Origin: Hoeflea sp. IMCC20628
GTDB lineage: Bacteria > Pseudomonadota > Alphaproteobacteria > Rhizobiales > Rhizobiaceae
Assembly (NCBI RefSeq): GCF_001011155.1
Contig: NZ_CP011479.1
Span: 4,537,662-4,601,661, forward strand
Length of the DNA stretch: 64,000 bases
Direction of reading: 5' to 3'
Part shown: positions 58,929-64,000 of the stretch, in pieces
Position numbering within the stretch: the first letter of the stretch is position 1
Layout of the letters: every line of letters starts with the position of its first letter
Made by a program: the position numbers and the translations under genes
Notes under the pieces: generated by a model
Told to the model about the DNA's origin: nothing
The model's database searches: none
The model's input: the letters and a program-made list of their open reading frames with translations, nothing else

Positions 58929-58957
58929 GTTTCGCCCGCACAGATTGTGCAATCCTG

Positions 58958-58978
58958 CGGGCGGCATCATGCCGCCCG
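58958..58978 (+). terminator. Hairpin between rpsP and rimM
   Basis: CGGGCGGCA (58958-58966) pairs with TGCCGCCCG (58970-58978), loop TCA, followed by TTTGG. It probably attenuates read-through from rpsP and lets ribosomal-protein and modification genes be expressed at different levels. Confidence 0.6.
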
Positions 58979-59009
58979 TTTGGCGTTTGGAATCCATCCG
59001 GAGCTGTCC

Positions 59010-59582
59010 ATGACCAAGCTTGACCATCCCGTTCTCATCGGCGTCATCGGCGCAGCACAGGGAATTCGCGGCGAGGTGCGGATCAAGCCGTTCACCGAGG
59101 ATCCTATGGCGCTCGCCGATTACGGTGCGCTCTACACCAAGGACGGCCGCCGTTTCGAAATTCTCGATCACCGCTTCGCCAAGACCGTTGTGGTGGTGCG
59201 CTTGCGCGGCATCAATGATCGCAACGCAGCCGAAGCGCTGAAGGGGCTGGAGCTGTTTATCGACCGCTCGAGCCTTGACGATGAAGAGCTCGAAGAGGGC
59301 GAATACTTCCACGCCGATCTCGAAGGACTGGAAGCCTGGGATGCCGACGGCCAGTTTTGGGGCACGATCTCCGGCGTGCTGGATTTTGGTGGCGGCGACC
59401 TGCTGGAATTGCGCGACGAGGGCAAGAAGCCGGTGGTGATTCCGTTCACGCTGGCCGCCGTGCCGAATGTCGATCTCGAGGCCGGCCGCATTCTGGTTGA
59501 TCCGATTGCAGCCGGTCTTATCAGCACCGGCGAGGACGACGAGGGTGATGAGGGTGACGGCCGTTCCGGTGGAGACCGGTAG
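59010..59582 (+). CDS. rimM: 16S rRNA processing protein RimM
   Basis: The 190-residue assembly factor binds the 30S head and S19. It has the RimM N-domain ([20 protein letters not shown]) and PRC-barrel domain ([18 protein letters not shown] and [20 protein letters not shown]). An acidic, Gly-rich tail follows. It starts at the ATG at 59010 rather than an upstream in-frame codon. trmD begins 2 bases after the stop. Confidence 0.96.
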   Translation: MTKLDHPVLIGVIGAAQGIRGEVRIKPFTEDPMALADYGALYTKDGRRFEILDHRFAKTVVVVRLRGINDRNAAEALKGLELFIDRSSLDDEELEEGEYFHADLEGLEAWDADGQFWGTISGVLDFGGGDLLELRDEGKKPVVIPFTLAAVPNVDLEAGRILVDPIAAGLISTGEDDEGDEGDGRSGGDR

Positions 59583-59584
59583 AG

Positions 59585-60280
59585 ATGAGTTTTCGCGCCA
59601 CCGTGCTAACGCTCTATCCCGACATGTTTCCTGGCCATCTGGGCCATTCGCTGGCGGGCCGGGCGCTGGAACGCGGCGATGCGCTGATCGAGCCGGTCAA
59701 TATCCGCGACTATGCCACCGACAAGCATCGCTCGGTCGATGATACGCCGGCGGGCGGTGGTGCGGGCATGGTGCTCAAACCCGATGTGCTGGCGGCTTGC
59801 ATCGATGCGGTCAGCCCGGCGGGCGATACACGGCCACGGCTGCTGATGAGCCCGCGCGGGCGTCCACTGACGCAATCGCGGGTCCGTGAGCTTGCAGCGG
59901 GCCCCGGCGTGGTGATCATCTGCGGCCGTTTCGAGGGCGTTGACCAGCGGGTGATCGAGGCGCGCAACCTCGAGGAAGTCTCGATCGGTGATTATGTGCT
60001 GTCAGGCGGCGAACCGGCAGCACTGACGCTGCTCGACGCGGTGATCCGGGTGCTGCCCGGCGTCATGGGCAATGCGGAGTCGGGCACCCAGGAAAGTTTC
60101 GAGACCGGCCAGCTCGAACATCCGCACTACACAAGGCCGCAGGTCTTCGAGGGGCGCGAGATCCCCGAGGTTCTGACCTCGGGCAATCACAAGGCCATCG
60201 AAAGCTGGCGGCAGGCGCAATCGCTGCAATTGACGCGTGAGCGCCGGCCCGATCTGCTCGAGTCCGACGATTCTGCTTGA
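59585..60280 (+). CDS. trmD: tRNA (guanine-N1)-methyltransferase TrmD
   Basis: This SPOUT-class enzyme makes m1G37 in tRNA. The 231-residue protein has [18 protein letters not shown], the knot region with [20 protein letters not shown] and [20 protein letters not shown], and [20 protein letters not shown]. It is coupled to rimM (2-base spacing). The conserved order continues to rplS, here interrupted by an opposite-strand transporter gene. Confidence 0.97.
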   Translation: MSFRATVLTLYPDMFPGHLGHSLAGRALERGDALIEPVNIRDYATDKHRSVDDTPAGGGAGMVLKPDVLAACIDAVSPAGDTRPRLLMSPRGRPLTQSRVRELAAGPGVVIICGRFEGVDQRVIEARNLEEVSIGDYVLSGGEPAALTLLDAVIRVLPGVMGNAESGTQESFETGQLEHPHYTRPQVFEGREIPEVLTSGNHKAIESWRQAQSLQLTRERRPDLLESDDSA

Positions 60281-60282
60281 AG

Positions 60283-61026
60283 TCAGCTGGTGAAATAATA
60301 CCAGGTCAGCAGCAGGCCGACGGCAACGACGGCACCGCGGATCACCGTTTGTGGCACCCGCCGGGCTGCCCAGACCCCGGCATGGCCGCCCAGTGCGCCG
60401 GCCGGAATCATGATCAGCGCCGGCAGCCAGGCCACCACCCCACCGCTTGAAAACACCACAATGGCGACGAGCGCGATGATGACCGCGACAAAATTCTTCA
60501 GCGCATTGAGCTTGTGGTAATCGCCGCCCTTGGTCACGCCGAGCACGGCCAGCATCATGATGCCCATGCCGGCGCCGAAAAACCCGCCATAGATCGAGGT
60601 CAGGAACTGGAAGGCCAGCCCGATCCGGGTGATCGGTTGTTCGGCATGCAGCGTCTTGGGACGCAGATAGGGGCCGGCGGCAAAAATCAGTGTCGCTGCC
60701 AGCAACAGCCAGGGCACCAGCTGACGGAACGAGGGGTTGGACATCGACACCAGGATCAGCGCGCCTGCGAGACTTCCCAGCAGGGACAGTCCGGCCAGCA
60801 CCCAGGCCTCGCGCCCGGCCTCGCGGATTTCGGTGCGGTAGGCCAGCGCCGAGGTGATGTAGCCGGGAAACTGGGTCACCGACGAGGTGGCATTGGCCAT
60901 GATTGGCGGCACGCCGACCAGTGTCATGGCGCCGAAGGTGAGGAATGTTCCGCCTCCGGCAATGGCGTTGACGACGCTCGACAAAAAGCCGGCACTAAAC
61001 AGAAGCAGTATCTCGGGAAATGACAT
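60283..61026 (-). CDS. TSUP-family (TauE/SafE-like) permease
   Basis: The 247-residue protein has eight or so membrane helices. SSVVNAIAGGGTFLTFGAMT near the N-terminus and YGGFFGAGMGIMMLAVLGV in the middle are the family's repeated signature. Members carry sulphite, sulphoacetate or other small anions; the cargo here is unknown. It interrupts the trmD-rplS stretch on the other strand, convergent with trmD by 2 bases. Confidence 0.92.
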   Translation of the reverse strand: MSFPEILLLFSAGFLSSVVNAIAGGGTFLTFGAMTLVGVPPIMANATSSVTQFPGYITSALAYRTEIREAGREAWVLAGLSLLGSLAGALILVSMSNPSFRQLVPWLLLAATLIFAAGPYLRPKTLHAEQPITRIGLAFQFLTSIYGGFFGAGMGIMMLAVLGVTKGGDYHKLNALKNFVAVIIALVAIVVFSSGGVVAWLPALIMIPAGALGGHAGVWAARRVPQTVIRGAVVAVGLLLTWYYFTS

Positions 61027-61317
61027 GACGCGCCAGCCAACTATTGATCAAGCCGGTCTTAGAGCATCGGGCAGAAGCCGTCGCAAGGCTTTCAACAAAA
61101 TTGCCGCGCGGGGCGTGACAAATCCCGGGTGATGGTGTATCTGCCCGCGATCGGCAATGTCCGACAGCCGTGCAACACGGTGCCTGCCAAACAATGAATG
61201 GTGAACCCGCTCCTGCCTTCACCGGCATAGCCACCGAGGATGATCCCAAGAGGGACATGCCAAAGTGGCGAGTTGAGAGCGCTCTGACCGTTTGAGAAAA
61301 AAGAAAGGTCAAGGACC

Positions 61318-61869
61318 ATGAATATCATTGCTCAGCTGGATGCCGAACAGGCAGCCAAGATTGAAGAAGCCCGCAAGTTCCCTGAATTCTCCGCCGGCGA
61401 CACGCTTCGGGTTCAGGTGCGCGTGACAGAAGGCAAGCGGACTCGTCTGCAGGCCTTTGAAGGCGTTTGCATCGCGCGCTCCGGCGCCGGCCTGAACGAA
61501 AACTTCACCGTTCGCAAGATCTCCTACGGCGAAGGCGTGGAACGCGTGTTCCCGATGTTCTCGCCGCTGGTTGAAGCCGTTGAAGTTGTCCGTCGCGGCA
61601 AGGTTCGTCGTGCCAAGCTCTATTACATGCGCGATCGTCGCGGCAAGTCGGCTCGTATCGTCGAGAACACCGGCACCCGCGCTCGCAAGCTCAACGACAC
61701 CGAGCGTCAGGCATTTGCTGCCGAGAAGGTCCGCATCGAAGCTGAAAAAGTTGCCGCAGCCCAGGCTCTGGCCGCTGAAAAGTCAGCAGCAGAAGCCGCT
61801 GAAGCAGCAGCAGCAAAGGCAGCAGCAGCAGAAGCCGCCGCATCGGCTGACGAAGCCAAGGGCGAATAA
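61318..61869 (+). CDS. rplS: 50S ribosomal protein bL19 with Ala-rich tail
   Basis: This ribosomal protein lies at the 30S-50S interface. The 183-residue product has the L19 core ([40 protein letters not shown] and [19 protein letters not shown]). A 60-residue Ala/Glu/Lys extension follows. AAAGGTCAAGGACC precedes the ATG. The 291-base gap upstream (61027-61317) has small hairpin sequences (GCCA/TGGC near 61260, AGAGCGCTCT near 61277) but no motif I recognise. Confidence 0.97.
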   Translation: MNIIAQLDAEQAAKIEEARKFPEFSAGDTLRVQVRVTEGKRTRLQAFEGVCIARSGAGLNENFTVRKISYGEGVERVFPMFSPLVEAVEVVRRGKVRRAKLYYMRDRRGKSARIVENTGTRARKLNDTERQAFAAEKVRIEAEKVAAAQALAAEKSAAEAAEAAAAKAAAAEAAASADEAKGE

Positions 61870-61911
61870 GCCGCTCCATCCGAATTTGACGGTCCTTCGG
61901 GGTCGTCCCTC

Positions 61912-61937
61912 AAAGCGCTGGGCACCCGGCGCTTTTT
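61912..61937 (+). terminator. Terminator of rplS
   Basis: AAAGCGC (61912-61918) and GCGCTTT (61929-61935) form the base of a stem with further G-C pairs inside (GGG and CCC). TTTTT at 61933-61937 overlaps the end. It stands 42 bases after the stop. Confidence 0.75.
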
Positions 61938-62000
61938 GCGTTTTGGGGGTGTTGCACGGGAGCCCGGAGTTCGCGTGTCCGTTGACCGCCACCCCTACCG

Positions 62001-62057
62001 TCGTCATCCTCGGGTCAAGCCCGAGGATGACGAATTGAGAGGCCGAGGATGACGACG
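62001..62057. repeat. Palindromic intergenic repeat (GTCATCCTCGGG type)
   Basis: TCGTCATCCTCGGG (62001-62014) and CCCGAGGATGACGA (62020-62033) form a perfect 14-bp stem with loop TCAAG. A partial further copy, CCGAGGATGACGACGG, follows near 62043. Such REP-like palindromes are scattered in many alphaproteobacterial genomes. No transposase is close by. Confidence 0.85.
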
Positions 62058-62117
62058 GAGGGAGAACGGGAACCAACGCACGGCCTGCGGCGTTTCACAG
62101 CTTTACAGGAGAGTGTG

Positions 62118-62258
62118 ATGACCCCGAAACCCGACACGCAGACAGACAAGCCCGAAACCGGCCCGGCCAAGCCCGAGCGCGAGGTCTCCGACCCGCATCC
62201 CGGCAGCGTCTCCGACGGCACCCACCCCGAAGCCAACGAAGACAAATCCAAAGATTGA
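62118..62258 (+). CDS. Very small hydrophilic protein, unknown
   Basis: The 46-residue protein, below usual size cut-offs, is nearly all Pro/Asp/Glu/Lys/Thr and likely disordered (MTPKPDTQTDKPETG start). AGGAGAGTGTG ahead of the ATG at 62118 is a good ribosome site, and codon use matches the surrounding chromosome. It lies after the palindrome and before the AT-rich region. Function is unknown. Confidence 0.55.
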   Translation: MTPKPDTQTDKPETGPAKPEREVSDPHPGSVSDGTHPEANEDKSKD

Positions 62259-62509
62259 GTGGAGTTGTCACGCCGGTCTGTCCCCTGGCCCCTCTGTTGT
62301 CGGCGAGTGGCGTAATTGGCGCTTGGTACTGGCTTCTGGAGATATCTAGCAGTTGATCAAAGTATGATTTTTGTAAAGCTCGCTAAGCTTGACTAATTCA
62401 GTTGAAATGGCAATGCTGGTTGCATTGGCCGCTGTGACACCCTTCAGTTGAGGGCGATATTCGTCATAATTGAAAAAATGGGATTTACCCTACATATTGG
62501 AGAAGAAAC

Positions 62510-63319
62510 GTGCCGGTTCGGGATGCTAAACTTCTCATTCTTTGCAAGACCTACCCTTCGCCAAGCGGTAAATATGCTGAAACATCCTGTGTCGCAGGAA
62601 TGGATGAAAATGGAAATCTAGTAAGGCTATTTCCGGTGCCATTTCGAATGATTACAAAGGAACAGCAATTCAAAAAATGGCAATGGATTGAAGCCAAAGT
62701 AGATACTGCGCGAGCTGATCATAGGCCTGAAAGTCTCAATATTAAGGTGGACACCATTGAAGGTGGTGAGGAGGTCTCAACTCGAAGGGAATGGGCCGAA
62801 CGCAGAGAGTTGCTGCAAAAAATAAAACTATTTACGCATTTTGATGAAATAGAAATTGAGAGGCTGACTGCGGATCGTTCGTTGGCGTTGCTGAAGCCAT
62901 CGAGGATTGTTGGCCTTGATGTTGTTCCAGTAGCAAAGCCTGAGTGGACTAAAGAGGAAATAAATAAACTCGAGCAGCAGCAACGGCAGGGTGGCCTGTT
63001 TGATGAAGCTGAGAAATCTAGCGTCAGAACTCTGAGAAAACTCCCATACGATTTCTATTACCGTTATGAATGTGAGTCAGAGTCCGGAGTTTTGCTACAC
63101 CGCCATAAAATCGTGGATTGGGAAATAGGTGCGCTCTTCTGGAACTGCCGTAAACACAATCGAGATAATTGGGAGTCTGCATTCCGAAGCCAATTGATGG
63201 AAAGCCTGCCATCAAGGGACCTAATGCTCTTAATGGGAAATATTCATCGTTTTCCGGATCAATGGCTCATAATCAGCCTCATCTACCCGCCAACTCAAGT
63301 TCACGGAAGTCTGTTTTAG
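62510..63319 (+). CDS. Unknown protein paired with DUF488, in AT-rich DNA
   Basis: The 269-residue protein starts at GTG with GGAG seven bases ahead. Conserved-looking blocks are KLLILCKTYPSPSGKYAETS (residues 7-26), LVRLFPVPFR, QFKKWQWIEAKV, LKPSRIVGLDVVP, LRKLPYDFYYRYECESESG and the end MGNIHRFPDQWLIISLIYPP. There is no signal peptide or membrane segment. I recognise no named domain and do not propose a function. Base composition is clearly more AT-rich than the chromosome. Its stop interlocks with that of the convergent DUF488 gene. The 251 bases upstream (62259-62509) show nothing recognised. Confidence 0.85.
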   Translation: MPVRDAKLLILCKTYPSPSGKYAETSCVAGMDENGNLVRLFPVPFRMITKEQQFKKWQWIEAKVDTARADHRPESLNIKVDTIEGGEEVSTRREWAERRELLQKIKLFTHFDEIEIERLTADRSLALLKPSRIVGLDVVPVAKPEWTKEEINKLEQQQRQGGLFDEAEKSSVRTLRKLPYDFYYRYECESESGVLLHRHKIVDWEIGALFWNCRKHNRDNWESAFRSQLMESLPSRDLMLLMGNIHRFPDQWLIISLIYPPTQVHGSLF

Positions 63320-63816
63320 ACTATTGCGGAGTTAATTGTCGGAAGTTTTTCTTGATGTCTTATGTATCGCTTCGGATCGTCTCCATATAAATGAAACATC
63401 TCGTACCCAAATGGAGCCATGCGTTCGCCAACAATTTGTCTATGACATGTTTTTGGATCTCGTTCAAAGCAAAGAAGGCAAACTATATTTGACTCAGCGA
63501 TCGTAGCTAGTTTTTTCAAGGCAGATTTAGGCTCTTCCTGATCCACATGCGCAGAGTAAAGTTTTCTGAATAATGTATAATTACCAGCCTTCGCTGCGTC
63601 TCTTCCTGGTTTCGGATCACCCAATTCCTTCATCGCAATATAATCAATGCCAGCTTGGTTTAGTTGGTCTTTGAGCGCGTTCTTCGAGAATCCCTTTTTC
63701 CGGGATAGCGGGAGTGCTCTCACATCAGCAATGGCTTCTACGCCTACTGCCTGAAGAGTCTCCACAAACCGATGAATATCGGTTCCTTCGTATCCGATTG
63801 TGTAGACTGTCTTCAT
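63316..63816 (-). CDS. DUF488 family protein
   Basis: The 166-residue protein starts MKTVYTIGYEGTDIHRFVET. It contains VEAIADVRALPLSRKKGFSK, AGIDYIAMKELGDPKP and VCLLCFERDPKTCHRQIVGE, the three blocks of DUF488, with Cys and His residues that could be catalytic or metal-binding. AAAGGAC supports the ATG at 63816 over the frame start at 63882. Biochemical role is unknown. It is AT-rich like its convergent partner, and the last 184 bases of the window (63817-64000) hold nothing I can name. Confidence 0.9.
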   Translation of the reverse strand: MKTVYTIGYEGTDIHRFVETLQAVGVEAIADVRALPLSRKKGFSKNALKDQLNQAGIDYIAMKELGDPKPGRDAAKAGNYTLFRKLYSAHVDQEEPKSALKKLATIAESNIVCLLCFERDPKTCHRQIVGERMAPFGYEMFHLYGDDPKRYIRHQEKLPTINSAIV

Positions 63817-64000
63817 AAATTTGTCCTTTTGACAGACGATTAGCTGCACCAGCTTGCCCGACGCTTGTCTGTGATCTTTCATTTTGGATGCGTGTTTAAT
63901 GCATGAGAGTAATAAGACCTAGTCACTTTTTCCCCACCCGCCACCCCGATGCAATACTCATGCCGCTCCCGCTCCCGCTGCCGGATGGTTCGCGAACGTG

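Noticed and set aside
62001-62057. Palindromes as a terminator of rplS.
   Set aside because: A better terminator lies nearer the stop (61912-61937) and the palindrome has no T-run; it is a dispersed repeat type.
63883-64000. Possible start of another gene at the right edge (ATG near 63959).
   Set aside because: Only about 40 bases remain, mostly a CCGCTC repeat, which is too little to support a call.

Overview
The window looks like one continuous piece of a GC-rich alphaproteobacterial chromosome of the order Rhizobiales (Hyphomicrobiales). The Rhizobiaceae/Phyllobacteriaceae, for example Hoeflea, would fit; this is inferred from gene order and protein style, with no database search. Supporting signs are the hemC-hemD-mitofilin-hemY block divergent from tsaD, acnA next to ccmABCDG, DUF2794 next to DUF1223, an IalB-type protein, ftsY-yciB behind dapF-mtaB, and the ffh-chorismate mutase-rpsP-rimM-trmD-rplS block. 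Most of the window is ordinary core genome. It is interrupted by short accessory patches and ends in an AT-rich, probably transferred patch.

Layout. 1-5.9 kb: start of tsaD (minus), then the haem-biosynthesis operon hemC, hemD, a Mic60-like mitofilin gene, hemY and a TerB-like gene. 5.9-15.6 kb: MFS transporter, yggT and DUF167, inorganic pyrophosphatase, an acetyltransferase, a CAT-like gene, typA, an M3 oligopeptidase and argG, the last two terminated by clear hairpins. 15.7-20.8 kb: a broken SDR gene whose catalytic segment is inverted, a LysE-type exporter, rlmN, a small gene divergent from a WYL regulator across a large inverted repeat, and an IalB-like secreted protein. 21-30.2 kb: an ECF sigma factor without an anti-sigma gene, DUF1232, pterin dehydratase, low-molecular-weight phosphatase, RNA 2',3'-cyclic phosphodiesterase, the tesA-ybbA-ybbP set, a YbhL/Bax-inhibitor gene with a candidate RNA leader, and a 460-base gap holding a candidate small RNA with its own terminator.

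30.2-47.6 kb: DUF1223, acnA, ccmABCDG, a NUDIX hydrolase, a phytase-like esterase, an ArsR-AHSA1-AHSA1 operon that looks leaderless, the yciB-ftsY-mtaB-dapF operon (minus), a Tat-exported metallo-hydrolase and a class D beta-lactamase. 47.8-51.6 kb: a small secreted repeat protein, then a TPP riboswitch driving ykoF-thiX-thiZ-thiY (thiamine-precursor uptake). 51.7-56.3 kb: an SLC13/TrkA-C transporter, a toxin-antitoxin pair with a textbook promoter-operator, a 3'-end remnant of a second transporter, HlyIII, an acetyltransferase and an orphan HicB. 56.5-61.9 kb: the signal-recognition and ribosome block. 61.9-64 kb: a palindromic repeat, a tiny hydrophilic protein, and an AT-rich convergent pair (unknown 269-aa protein plus DUF488) whose stop codons interlock.

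The observations most worth checking are the inverted catalytic segment in the SDR gene, the unknown+DUF488 pair, the small-RNA candidate at about 30.0-30.2 kb, the leaderless ArsR operon, and the transporter remnant beside the toxin-antitoxin module. No rRNA, tRNA, CRISPR array or intact insertion sequence was seen.
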